From positions 1-57,885 of the forward strand of contig DYFV01000028.1 in the NCBI GenBank assembly GCA_020725025.1: a stretch of DNA of 57,885 nucleotides, in the 5' to 3' direction. Below are positions 14,472-22,714 of the stretch, in pieces; positions within the stretch are counted from its first letter, which is position 1, and each line of letters begins with the position of its first letter. The stretch is from Azoarcus sp. GTDB lineage: Bacteria > Pseudomonadota > Gammaproteobacteria > Burkholderiales > Rhodocyclaceae. Made by a program: the position numbers and the translations under genes. The notes beneath the pieces are model-generated. The model did not search any database, was not told the origin of the DNA, and saw only the letters and a list, made by a program, of their open reading frames with translations.

Positions 14472-16609
14472 GCCGCGGCGTGATCGAAGCCTCGCTGCGG
14501 CCACCGATCGAGGTGTGGAGCGCCGCGACCTCGGCATCGTGCGGCCTGGTGGCCATGGTGGCGCCGTGGGTGCTGATGATGCCGCCCGAGCTCGGGCGCA
14601 TCGCGGCCGTGGCCGCGTTCGGCTTTGCCGGGCTGCGCGGCAGCCAGGCGTGGCGCGTCTGGCGCTACCGGTATGGGCTCACGCGCTACAAGGTCACCGC
14701 CGTCGCGCCGCACAAGCTGCCGCGCCTTCCCGGCAAGCTCTACCTGGGCGAAGGCTTTGCGTGGGGTCAGCAACACACCCAGCGGCGCATGGACGCGACC
14801 CGCCCGGAAGCGCAGGCCTACCTCGCCGCCGGCTGGTTCGCGCCGGGCGCGCGCCTGCTGCTCAAGAGCCTGAGGCAGACGCCTTTCAAGCCCGTCGCCG
14901 CGGCCCTCGCCGCACCGCGCTGGTGGAACCCGCTCGCCGAGCCGCCCGACCTCGGCGGCTCGCCCATTCTTCATGGCGTCGAGCCGAGGGAAATTCCCGT
15001 CACCCTGGGACAGAAACACCGCCCCGGGCACCTCCTCTTCCTCGGCACGACGCGCGTGGGAAAGACGCGCGCAATGGAGCTCCTCGTCACCCAGGACATC
15101 CGCGACGGCAAGGTCGTGATCGTCATCGACCCGAAGGGCGACGCGGAGCTCATGCTGCGCGTCCACGCCGAGGCCGCCCGCGCCGGCCGGCTGGATCAGC
15201 TCTACCACCTTCATCTCGGCTATCCGGACATCTCCGCGCGCTACAACGGCATCGGCAACTTCGCCCGCATCACCGAGGTCGCCAACCGCACCACGAACCC
15301 TCTGCCCTCCAGCGGGAACTCCGCGGCGTTCAAGGAATTCGCCTGGCGCTTCACCAACCTGGTGGCCCAGGCCCAGGTCGCCCTGGGTCAGGTGCCGACC
15401 TACGACCTGCTGCTGCGCGACATCACCGACATCGAGCCCCTGTTCCTGCGCTACGCCACCCACGCCCTGCAGCAGCAAGGGCCGGAGGACTGGGAGCAGC
15501 GGGTCGACAAGGTCCAGACCCAGATCGAGAAGCGCCAGATTACGGTCCCGCGCGCCTTGCAAGACCGAAGCGACCGGCTCATCGCGCTCGTGCACGTGCT
15601 GAAGGATCTCCAACTCCCCGATGCGGTGCTGCAGGGCCTGGCCACCGCGGTGCGATACGAGCGCAGCTTCTTCGAGAAGATCGTCGCCTCCCTGGGCCCC
15701 TTTCTGGAGAAGCTCACCACGGGACCGGTCGGCAAGCTGATCTCGCCGGATTATTTCGATGCGACGGACACGCGTCCGATCTTCGACTGGATGCAGGTCG
15801 TGCGCCAGGGCGGCATCGTGTACGTCGGCCTCGACGCCCTCTCGGACGCCACCGTGGCGGCGGCGGTCGGCAATTCCATGCTGGCCGATCTGGTCAGCGT
15901 CGGCGGCAAGCTCTACAAGACCGGCCTCGATCCGCACCACCCCGAGGGCAAGATCCTCCTGCCCGATGTGGCCTGCCACTTCGACGAGGTGAACGAGATC
16001 GCGGGGCCGGAGTTCGTGCCGATGGTGAACAAGCTGGGCGGGTCGGGTTTCAGCATCACCGCCTACACCCAGACCATTCCCGACATCGAGGCGAAGCTCG
16101 GCGATGCGGCGAAGGCCCGACAGGTGCTGGGCAACTTCAACAACGTCGTCATGCTGCGGGTGAAGGACCCCGGCACCGCGGAGTTCTTCTGCAACCAGCT
16201 GCCCGAGGTCGACGTCCAGCACCTGATGGTCGTGACCGGCGTCAGCGACACCGACGGCTCCACCGCGACCGACTTCACCTCGCGCAACGAGGACCGCCTG
16301 TCCACGCAGCGCGTGCCGATGGTGTCCCCTTCGGACATCATGGCGCTCCCTCAGGGGCAGGCCTTCGCCCTGCTCGAAGGCAACCGCCTCTTCAAGCTCC
16401 GCTTTCCCCTGCCCGATCCGGCCAACGACCGCTTCATCCCGCCGTCCCTGCAGGACGTCGCGAAGCAGATGCGGGCGAAGTACCGGACCTCGGAGCACTG
16501 GTCCGCTCAGACCGACTGGCTGAAGGACATGCCCGTCGGACTCGTTGCGCCGTTGGGTTTCGTGGTCGACGAGGCGCCAGGAGGTGACGGCGTGGAGGCC
16601 TTCACATGA
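14468..16609 (+). CDS. traD: TraD-type coupling protein (type IV secretion ATPase)
   Basis: The 713-residue product has two membrane helices (about residues 22-57), then a VirD4/FtsK-like motor domain with Walker A GTTRVGKT (193-200) and Walker B VIVIDPKGD (about 217-225). Later motifs such as GGIVYVGLDALSD and HFDEVNEI belong to the same fold. It matches the TIGR03743 form of ICEclc/PFGI-1 elements. It links the relaxase-DNA complex to the channel and drives DNA export. ATG 14468 is chosen over 14402 because of the ATGA overlap and the hydrophobic segments that follow at the usual distance. It overlaps the next gene by ATGA. Confidence 0.95.
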   Translation: MSRGVIEASLRPPIEVWSAATSASCGLVAMVAPWVLMMPPELGRIAAVAAFGFAGLRGSQAWRVWRYRYGLTRYKVTAVAPHKLPRLPGKLYLGEGFAWGQQHTQRRMDATRPEAQAYLAAGWFAPGARLLLKSLRQTPFKPVAAALAAPRWWNPLAEPPDLGGSPILHGVEPREIPVTLGQKHRPGHLLFLGTTRVGKTRAMELLVTQDIRDGKVVIVIDPKGDAELMLRVHAEAARAGRLDQLYHLHLGYPDISARYNGIGNFARITEVANRTTNPLPSSGNSAAFKEFAWRFTNLVAQAQVALGQVPTYDLLLRDITDIEPLFLRYATHALQQQGPEDWEQRVDKVQTQIEKRQITVPRALQDRSDRLIALVHVLKDLQLPDAVLQGLATAVRYERSFFEKIVASLGPFLEKLTTGPVGKLISPDYFDATDTRPIFDWMQVVRQGGIVYVGLDALSDATVAAAVGNSMLADLVSVGGKLYKTGLDPHHPEGKILLPDVACHFDEVNEIAGPEFVPMVNKLGGSGFSITAYTQTIPDIEAKLGDAAKARQVLGNFNNVVMLRVKDPGTAEFFCNQLPEVDVQHLMVVTGVSDTDGSTATDFTSRNEDRLSTQRVPMVSPSDIMALPQGQAFALLEGNRLFKLRFPLPDPANDRFIPPSLQDVAKQMRAKYRTSEHWSAQTDWLKDMPVGLVAPLGFVVDEAPGGDGVEAFT

Positions 16610-17373
16610 GCGCCTCGACGTCCGCACGCCCCACTCGCGCGTCCTCGGCGGCGTCAGCGGGAGCGCACCAGGCGCGTTCCCGCGGCCCCCTCGGCACCCT
16701 CGTCGATTTGGCCGTGGGACTGGTTTTCGCGACCTTCACCTCCTGGGTGTTCGGCACGGCACTCACGATCGTCGGTGACCACACCTTCTGGAAGGGCGAA
16801 GGGGTCAGCCGGGCGCGCACGGCAGTCGCCGAGGACTTCGGCTACATCCGGGGTTTTCCGCGCTCGCTCCTGGTCGAGGATACCGTCGGGTTCGCGCGCG
16901 ACCTGGCCGAGCTCGTGACACGGCCCTATGTCTGGCTCCATGCGCCGCGCTTCATCGCCCGGGCCGACGCGATCGACCCGGACGCGGAGACCAGGGCGCA
17001 AGCCCGCACGGCCCGCCGTATCGTCAAGGAGGCCGGCCGCTGGGTCGAGATCTCGCTCTACGTCGCGCAGGACACGGTGATTCGCCTGGCGATCGCGTTC
17101 TACGCCGTGCCGGCCTTCGCCATGGCGATCCTCCTGGGTCTCGTCGACGGCCTGGTGCGCCGGGACCTGCGCAAGTGGTCCGGCGGGCGGGAATCGTCCT
17201 TCGTCTATCACCACAGCAAGCGCTTCACCTGGTGGTTTCTCACCGCCGGGTTCACGGCCTACCTGGCGTGGCCGTTCGGCGGCTTCAACCCGGCCTATCT
17301 GGTGCTGGCGTTCGCGATCCTGGTTGCCGCCTCGCTCTCTACGACCGCATCCACCTTCAAGAAGTACCTGTGA
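16606..17373 (+). CDS. Integrating conjugative element membrane protein, TIGR03747 type
   Basis: A 255-residue protein with membrane segments near residues 24-50, 160-182, 205-222 and 225-247. The region GVSRARTAVAEDFGYIRGFPRSLLVEDTVGFARD after the first helix is the hallmark of this family, always encoded straight after traD. The last segment region contains the conserved YHHSKR-WWFLTAGFTAYLAWPF stretch. It is an inner-membrane component near the coupling protein (family knowledge); the molecular role is undetermined. The start overlaps the traD stop by four bases. Confidence 0.88.
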   Translation: MSASTSARPTRASSAASAGAHQARSRGPLGTLVDLAVGLVFATFTSWVFGTALTIVGDHTFWKGEGVSRARTAVAEDFGYIRGFPRSLLVEDTVGFARDLAELVTRPYVWLHAPRFIARADAIDPDAETRAQARTARRIVKEAGRWVEISLYVAQDTVIRLAIAFYAVPAFAMAILLGLVDGLVRRDLRKWSGGRESSFVYHHSKRFTWWFLTAGFTAYLAWPFGGFNPAYLVLAFAILVAASLSTTASTFKKYL

Positions 17374-17384
17374 AGGAGATCACC

Positions 17385-17693
17385 ATGTCCCGAACCTCGC
17401 GTCCCCTGCTCCCTACCGCGCTCGCCTCTGCCACCCTGCTCTGCTTCACGCCGGCCTTCGCCGACGAGGACGCCGAACGCGAGAACCTGGCCCGTCTGGA
17501 GCATGAGATCGCCCTCCTCGCCGACGAAGTGCGGGCCGCCAAGGCGGACGCGCCCACGCTCGCCCGGGTGCGCTTCCAGTACGACGACCTCGCGCGCGAT
17601 CTGGAACTGATCCGCCTCGGCATCACGGACCACCTCAACGCGCCACGTCAGCCGCGGCCCGTGGAGCCGTTGAAGGGTGACTACCGGCGCTGA
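17385..17693 (+). CDS. RAQPRD-family ICE protein (TIGR01690)
   Basis: A 102-residue periplasmic protein: signal peptide (cleavage after AFA, about residue 25), a long charged helix (ENLARLEHEIALLADEVRAAK), and the C-terminal NAPRQPRPVEPLKGDYRR. The family is named after the RAQPRD motif in this tail, and here it reads RQPRPV, so the motif is degenerate while the following GDYRR is kept. ATG 17385 has GAAGGAG nine bases upstream. Its position between TIGR03747 and TIGR03758 genes is the standard one. Confidence 0.85.
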   Translation: MSRTSRPLLPTALASATLLCFTPAFADEDAERENLARLEHEIALLADEVRAAKADAPTLARVRFQYDDLARDLELIRLGITDHLNAPRQPRPVEPLKGDYRR

Positions 17694-17714
17694 GCGCCTT
17701 CCGGGCCCGCCGTC

Positions 17715-17945
17715 ATGACCTCGGAACAGACTCACGCCTTCGCGAGCGCCGCGGGCTATGCGCCGGCCGACATCGCCGTCGTCCTGGCGGCGCTCGTCGC
17801 CGCCGCCGTCGTGTTGTGGGCGGCGGACATGGTGCGCCGGCTGGGGCTGGAGGGCCTCCACGACCCACGCCGCCTGCCGCTGCTCCTGTTCTACAAGCTG
17901 CGCGTGCTGATCATCGTCCTGCTGCTGATCTATCTGCTCACCTAG
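17715..17945 (+). CDS. Integrating conjugative element protein, TIGR03758 (DUF3262) type
   Basis: A 76-residue inner-membrane protein: short N-terminus FASAAGYAPADI, first membrane helix about residues 20-40, a basic loop, and a second helix about 57-75 (LRVLIIVLLLIYLL). This layout and its place before the pilin-like gene define the TIGR03758 family. It is a small partner of the pilin/channel base. The C-terminal 68 residues of the protein at 32670-33605 resemble this whole protein (FEAATGY versus FASAAGY, then two helices), an unusual duplication. Confidence 0.85.
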   Translation: MTSEQTHAFASAAGYAPADIAVVLAALVAAAVVLWAADMVRRLGLEGLHDPRRLPLLLFYKLRVLIIVLLLIYLLT

Positions 17946-18026
17946 ATCGCGGCCGCCTTGGCAGGCCGAGCCGCGGGCCTGCCGGCGTTCCACGGTGCGG
18001 CGCCTCACCACCCCACGGAGGAAACC

Positions 18027-18464
18027 ATGAAGCTCCTCATCCAACTTTCGGACGCAGCGAGCGCCGCACATCGTCGCGCGGCGGAAGTGCCGGCGCTTCG
18101 TCTGCGGCGTAGGGCCAAGGCCGCCATCCACATCACGTTGCTCGGCCTCGCCGTCCTCGCCCCGGTCTTCGTCATGGAACCGGCCCTGGCCGAGCTGCCG
18201 ACGGCCGTCGCCGCAGACGGCGCCGCGTCCGGGGATTACATCGAGATCGGCAAGCAGTACTTCAAGAACGGCCTGATCGTCCTGGGGCTCATCATCGCCA
18301 CGCTGGGTTTCATCGCGGTCGCGGCCGGCGGAATCGCCAAGTTCAACGAATACCGCATGGGCCGGGCGGAGCTCGGCGACCTGGGCGTGCTGGCCGTCGT
18401 CGGCGCCGTAGTGCTGGTGCTCATGGTGTACCTCCTCAATGAAGCGGCCGTCATCATCGATTAG
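18027..18464 (+). CDS. Pilin-like membrane protein, TIGR03745 (PFL_4702) type
   Basis: A 145-residue protein with a long signal region (about 30-55, HITLLGLAVLAPVFVMEPALA), a short periplasmic part and two membrane helices (about 75-100 and 115-142). The sequence YIEIGKQYFKNGLIVLGLIIATLGFIAVAAGGIAKFNEYRMGRAELGDLGVLAVVGAVVLV is typical of the TrbC/VirB2-like subunit of G-type systems. It would form the conjugative pilus after processing. ATG 18027 follows ACGGAGGAAACC, the strongest ribosome site in the operon, fitting a structural subunit made in high amount. Confidence 0.87.
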   Translation: MKLLIQLSDAASAAHRRAAEVPALRLRRRAKAAIHITLLGLAVLAPVFVMEPALAELPTAVAADGAASGDYIEIGKQYFKNGLIVLGLIIATLGFIAVAAGGIAKFNEYRMGRAELGDLGVLAVVGAVVLVLMVYLLNEAAVIID

Positions 18465-18472
18465 GCGCTGCG

Positions 18473-18907
18473 ATGGACACCTCCAGCCCTCTGGCGTCCC
18501 CGCCGGAAACATCCATCGGACCGAGCCACGCGCCGCTACCGGACCGCGTGAATGCGGAGCCGTCGATCATCAAAGGGCTCTCGTACACCGAGTCCAAGTG
18601 GGCCATCGGGCTGGCCTTTCTGCTTTGGTTCCCGGTGGGCGGTCTGGTGGGGCTCGCCCTGCACCACCTGCCGGTGGCCGTCCTCGTCATGGCCACCGGT
18701 CCGATCGCCACGGTCTGGGTCGCCGCGGGGCAGATGGCGAAGTTGAAGCGCAATCGGCCGGACCACTACTACGTGCATCTCGTCCTGCACGCGGCGGCCG
18801 CGGCGCATCTCATCCGGCCCGCCTTCGTGACCTACTCGGGCGCCTGGGACACGGGCCGTACGCTCCCGCCGGCGCAAGCGCAAACGTCCCGCCGACGGAT
18901 GGGTTGA
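18473..18907 (+). CDS. TIGR03750-type conjugal transfer protein (DUF3487)
   Basis: A 144-residue protein with a 35-residue cytoplasmic start containing LPDRVNAEPSIIKGLSYTESK, then two closely spaced membrane helices (about 43-63 and 67-86) and a basic cytoplasmic tail with HYYVHLVLHAA. The same plan is seen in TraL/VirB3-like proteins and in TIGR03750 of ICEs. It is expected to bind the VirB4-type ATPase to the membrane. It lies eight bases after the pilin gene. Confidence 0.83.
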   Translation: MDTSSPLASPPETSIGPSHAPLPDRVNAEPSIIKGLSYTESKWAIGLAFLLWFPVGGLVGLALHHLPVAVLVMATGPIATVWVAAGQMAKLKRNRPDHYYVHLVLHAAAAAHLIRPAFVTYSGAWDTGRTLPPAQAQTSRRRMG

Positions 18908-18922
18908 ATTCGGAGCGCGCCC

Positions 18923-19690
18923 ATGACGCCCTTCACCAACAGCCTTGCCAACGCGCAGGCGACCATCCGCCGCCAGTCCTGGATCATCGCCGCGCTCCTG
19001 GTCCTGCTGCTCGTCGCCCTGGTGAGCTGGCGCACGACGCAGACGGACCTCACCGCGCATATCCCGCCCGATCTGTCCCGCGGCGCGGCGATCCAACTCG
19101 GCCGCGCGGCCGAGGTCCCGGCACCGAACGTGTATGCCTTCGGCTTCTATATCTGGCACCAGGTCAATCGCTGGGCGAAGGATGGATCGAAGGACTACGG
19201 CGCCCAGATCTTCGCCCTGCAGAACTACCTCACCCCGTCTTGCCGCGAACAACTGCTCCAGGACATGCGGATCAAGGCCGGGGACGCGGAGCTCATCCAG
19301 CGCACCCGCGCCCTGATGGAGATTCCCGGCTACGGCTACGCCGCGAACCGGGTTTCCGATCACGGCAACGGCGGCTGGACGGTTCTCGTCGATGCCCAGC
19401 TGGTGGAAACCTCGCGCGGCATGCCCGTCAAGGACACCTTCATCCGTTACCCGCTGCACGTGGTGCGCTACGACATCGATCGCGAGAAGAACCCGTGGGG
19501 CCTGGCTCTGAACTGCTTCGGCGGCCGTCACCCCGAGCGGATCGATCCGCGAGCGCTCGAAGCGCCCATCGGCCCCGTGTCCGCGCCCGCACCGGCGCTG
19601 CCCAGGACGGTCGCCCCAACCTCGCCATCGCCGCCCGCGGCGCCGAGCCTCCCCGCCGTGCCGGCCACGCCCGGGCCCACCAAGGAGTGA
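18923..19690 (+). CDS. TIGR03746 (PFL_4703) type protein, TraE/VirB8-like role
   Basis: A 255-residue protein with a single N-terminal membrane helix (about residues 17-37, WIIAALLVLLLVALVSW) and a periplasmic domain starting DLTAHIPPDLSRGAAIQLG. The core VYAFGFYIWHQVNRWAKDGSKDYG and YLTPSCREQLLQDM identifies the family. The C-terminal 35 residues are Pro/Ala-rich. The bitopic plan equals that of VirB8/TraE, which assembles the inner-membrane complex. It is followed after five bases by the TraK-like gene. Confidence 0.87.
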   Translation: MTPFTNSLANAQATIRRQSWIIAALLVLLLVALVSWRTTQTDLTAHIPPDLSRGAAIQLGRAAEVPAPNVYAFGFYIWHQVNRWAKDGSKDYGAQIFALQNYLTPSCREQLLQDMRIKAGDAELIQRTRALMEIPGYGYAANRVSDHGNGGWTVLVDAQLVETSRGMPVKDTFIRYPLHVVRYDIDREKNPWGLALNCFGGRHPERIDPRALEAPIGPVSAPAPALPRTVAPTSPSPPAAPSLPAVPATPGPTKE

Positions 19691-19695
19691 GCACC

Positions 19696-20742
19696 ATGCC
19701 GCCCGTAACACGCACGCTTCTCGTCGCTGGTGGGCCTCTGATCGCCCTGTCGCCGGCCTGGGCGCAATTGGCCCCAACGCCGCCCGCGCCGTTTCCGCCG
19801 CAGGTGACATCGCCATCGGCACCTGTCGTTCCGGCGCAGATCATGTCGGCCGAGGTGCCGCTCGATCTCGGCGCCATCCCCAGATCCGCATCTACTGCTG
19901 CGGTGGTGCCTTCCGGGGGCGAGAAGGCCGGCACTGAACAAGCCTCGCCAATTGCGCCCGAAACCGAGGGCAGCAAGAAGCCGGTCCCGGCCCGGCACTC
20001 CGCCGCGGCGCCCGCCGGCGTGCCAGTGCAGCGCGTCCTCTTCGACCGTCTTCCGGTTCCGGTCCTCCTTGCGCCCGGGCGGGAGCGCCTGGTGCAGCTC
20101 CCATTTGTACCGGTGATCGATGTGCCGCCGTCTCTCGCCGGCGTCCTCGAAGTGCAGATCATCGAGGACGTCGTCTATCTCACGGCCAGGGCCCCCTTCA
20201 ATCGATCCCGGCTGGTGGCCCATGCCATCGACCGCGGCACCAAGCTTCCGCTCGACGTCGAGGCTGCGGAGGGGGCCGAGCCGGCGCCGATTCTTCAGGT
20301 CCACCTGCAGGGCGAAGCCCCAGCTGGCGGCGACGATGCGCCCACCGGCGCCGCGCACAAACCCACACCCGCGGCGGACATGATCCAGCTCACCCGCTAC
20401 GCGGCCCAAGTCCTCTATGCCCCGACCCGTCTGGTCTCCCCTTACCCGGGCGTTCGCCAGGAGCCCGTCGACCGCAAGCCGGTTGCGGGCCTGTACCGCG
20501 GCGGCGCAGTGGAAACGGCCCCTTTGGGCGCATGGTCGAGCGGTCCGCTCCACGTGACCGCGATCCGCTTCACGAACCGCTCCTCGAAGCCGGTGGAGCT
20601 CGACATGGAGCGCCTGCGCGGGCGCTGGATCGCGGCCACGCCACAGCACTGGCGGCTGCTCCCCCATGGCTCGGAGGCCGACACCACGGCGGTGTATCTC
20701 GTCTCCGACCAGCCCTTCGCCGCCGTCCCCCTGTGGCGCTAG
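19696..20742 (+). CDS. TIGR03749 (PFL_4704) type protein, TraK/VirB9-like role
   Basis: A 348-residue periplasmic protein with a signal peptide ending at SPAWAQ (about residue 24), a Pro/Ser/Ala linker of about 90 residues, then a beta-rich domain starting QRVLFDRLPVPVLLAPGRERLVQLPF. The late portion AIRFTNRSSKPVELDMERLRGRWIAATPQHWRLLPHGSEADTTAVYLVSDQPF is the most conserved part of the family. It would form the outer-membrane core ring with the TIGR03752 protein. AAGGAG lies ten bases before the ATG. The long linker exceeds what I expect for this family. Confidence 0.85.
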   Translation: MPPVTRTLLVAGGPLIALSPAWAQLAPTPPAPFPPQVTSPSAPVVPAQIMSAEVPLDLGAIPRSASTAAVVPSGGEKAGTEQASPIAPETEGSKKPVPARHSAAAPAGVPVQRVLFDRLPVPVLLAPGRERLVQLPFVPVIDVPPSLAGVLEVQIIEDVVYLTARAPFNRSRLVAHAIDRGTKLPLDVEAAEGAEPAPILQVHLQGEAPAGGDDAPTGAAHKPTPAADMIQLTRYAAQVLYAPTRLVSPYPGVRQEPVDRKPVAGLYRGGAVETAPLGAWSSGPLHVTAIRFTNRSSKPVELDMERLRGRWIAATPQHWRLLPHGSEADTTAVYLVSDQPFAAVPLWR

Positions 20743-20751
20743 GACAGAATC

Positions 20752-22224
20752 ATGCTGACCGCGCAGAACAAGCTCGTTCCCGTCCTGGCGATGGTCGCGC
20801 TCGGCGTGACCGGCTTCATCCTCTACAAGCAAAGCCAGGATCCCGGCATTCCCGCCGGTCCGCCGATGACGGCGGTCCCCGAGGCGCCGCTGCCGCCCGC
20901 CCGGAAGGGCGCCGACGCCGACACGCCACAGGAGACGCTCAATACGGTGGTGGCGGGCTACAGCCGGCTCAACGAGCAGATGCAGGCGCTCATCGAGGAG
21001 AACCGGCGCCTGAGGGACGACAACACCAAGCGGCAGCGCAGCGAAGACCGCATCCGGGAGCAGCTCCGGCGGGAGCTCCGCACCGAGCTGATGGGCGAGA
21101 TCGAGGCCCGGAAAGCCTCTCCCGGCGCCGCCACCGAACCGCCCGGCTCCGGCGGGCTCTTCCGCACCCTGCCCAACGATCTCCCGGCCGGATTCGGCTT
21201 CGACCACGCGCGACTGGGATCTTCGGGCGATGCGGCGGGTGTGCCGCCCCTCGCCGTCGCCTCCGCGTCACCCACCCGAGTCCTGCCGCTGGGCTATCGG
21301 ATGGGCAAGGGCACCGACGGCAAGGAAGGCGTGGTTCGCGACCTACCGATCATCGCCCCTGCCATGCCGCACGCGCAGCTGGCGCCAGCGCAGCCGAACA
21401 AGGCAGCGTCCATGGCCACCCCGTTCTACACCATCCCCGAAAACGCAACGCTCACCGGCGTCATCAACATGACCGCCCTCGTCGGCCGGGTGCCGGTCGA
21501 CGGCAAGGTCACCGATCCGATGCAGTTCAAGCTGCTGCTCGGCCCCGAAAATCTGGCCGCCAACGGGCACTACCTGCCGCGCAATCTGACCGGCGTGGTG
21601 GTCTCCGGAATTGCCATCGGGGACATGACGCTCTCGTGCGCGGAAGGGCTCGTCCAGTCGCTCACCTTCGTATTCAACGACGGCAGCATCCAGACGGTGA
21701 GCCGACGCAACAACGGCACCACGCCCCTCTTCGGTGCCACCGGCGCGGCAAGCGGCGGCATGCCGTCCCTTGCCGCAGCGCCGAAGCTGGGCTGGATTTC
21801 CGACCGTTACGGCAATCCATGCATCCCGGGCCGGTTCGTGACCAATGCCCCGGCGCACCTCACCGACACAGTCGGGCTCCGAACCCTGTCACTGGCCGCC
21901 GAAGCCGCGGCCGCCGCCGAGACCACCCAAAGGGACAACGTCTTCGGGACCACCACCAGCCGGGTGACCGGCGACCGTGGCACCTACATCCTGGGCCGGG
22001 CGCTGGGCGGCGGCGTCGACGAGGTGACGAGCTGGATCATGCGCCGCCTCAACAACTCGTTCGATGCAGTGGTCGTGCCGGCCGGTGGCGAAGTCGTCGT
22101 GCACATCGACAGCGAGATCCCCATCGACAAGGCCTCCGACGCCCGCAAGCTCGACTACGGCCGCATCGACGAGGCCTCGACCACCGTCTCCCACCTGCGA
22201 GGTCAGTACCATGGACTGGACTGA
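20752..22224 (+). CDS. TIGR03752 (PFL_4705) type protein, TraB/VirB10-like role
   Basis: A 490-residue protein with one N-terminal membrane helix (about residues 8-25), a linker, a coiled coil (about 60-115, with ENRRLRDDNTKRQRSEDRIREQLRRELRTEL) and a periplasmic beta-barrel domain from about 190. The FYTIPENATLTGVINMTALVGRVPVDGKVTDPMQFKLLLGP stretch and RYGNPCIPGRFVTN are conserved in the family. It works as the energy-sensing rod joining the inner and outer membranes, as VirB10/TraB do. It overlaps the lipoprotein gene by 14 bases. Confidence 0.9.
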   Translation: MLTAQNKLVPVLAMVALGVTGFILYKQSQDPGIPAGPPMTAVPEAPLPPARKGADADTPQETLNTVVAGYSRLNEQMQALIEENRRLRDDNTKRQRSEDRIREQLRRELRTELMGEIEARKASPGAATEPPGSGGLFRTLPNDLPAGFGFDHARLGSSGDAAGVPPLAVASASPTRVLPLGYRMGKGTDGKEGVVRDLPIIAPAMPHAQLAPAQPNKAASMATPFYTIPENATLTGVINMTALVGRVPVDGKVTDPMQFKLLLGPENLAANGHYLPRNLTGVVVSGIAIGDMTLSCAEGLVQSLTFVFNDGSIQTVSRRNNGTTPLFGATGAASGGMPSLAAAPKLGWISDRYGNPCIPGRFVTNAPAHLTDTVGLRTLSLAAEAAAAAETTQRDNVFGTTTSRVTGDRGTYILGRALGGGVDEVTSWIMRRLNNSFDAVVVPAGGEVVVHIDSEIPIDKASDARKLDYGRIDEASTTVSHLRGQYHGLD

Positions 22225-22696
22225 ACACCGGCGCGTCCCCGGGCTCGTACCACTCCTGCTCGCCGCGATGCTGATGAATGCCTGCAGCATCGCCGGTCCG
22301 CGCAGCTCGCCCTTGCCGAGCGAGGGACCGACGATGGATCAGATCTACCGCGAGCGTACGGGCGAGGCCGATCGCAATCGCGTGCGCGAACGGCTTCCAC
22401 TGCGCCCCCCTTCGGAATACTCGCCCGGTCCGATACGCGAGGCCGCGATGCGCCAGATCGAGCGTCGCTTCACGCGCCTGCCAAACCCGGACCTGATCAT
22501 GGTCGTCTTTCCCCACCTCGCCGGGGGCAAGTACCCGGTGCCGGGATACGTGACGGCGTTCCCGATGTATGAGCGGGTGGAGTACCTCCTCCCCGGCGAA
22601 GCGCCCGCGGCGTCCTCCCGTTCCGCATCCAACCTGCAGCGCGAAGCCTCGACGCCGGATGGGGCCGCTCCCGATTCGGCGGCGGCTCGGCGCTGA
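22211..22696 (+). CDS. Conjugative element lipoprotein, TIGR03751 type (VirB7/TraV-like role)
   Basis: A 161-residue lipoprotein. Positively charged MDWTEHRR, a hydrophobic stretch and the lipobox LMNAC put the lipidated cysteine near residue 24. The mature part (GPTMDQIYRERTGEADRNR, PNPDLIMVVFPHLAGGKYPVPGYVTAFPMYERVEYLLPGE) is typical of TIGR03751, with a low-complexity tail. VirB7/TraV lipoproteins stabilise the outer-membrane ring. It starts inside the TraB-like gene, so expression is coupled. Confidence 0.88.
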   Translation: MDWTEHRRVPGLVPLLLAAMLMNACSIAGPRSSPLPSEGPTMDQIYRERTGEADRNRVRERLPLRPPSEYSPGPIREAAMRQIERRFTRLPNPDLIMVVFPHLAGGKYPVPGYVTAFPMYERVEYLLPGEAPAASSRSASNLQREASTPDGAAPDSAAARR

Positions 22697-22714
22697 GAAC
22701 GGACGGAGAACCTC

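Noticed and set aside
18439..20742. Plus-strand 767-residue ORF spanning three transfer genes
   Set aside because: Only its end (from 19696) is the real TIGR03749-type protein; the earlier part is out of frame with the pilin-neighbour and TIGR03746 genes.
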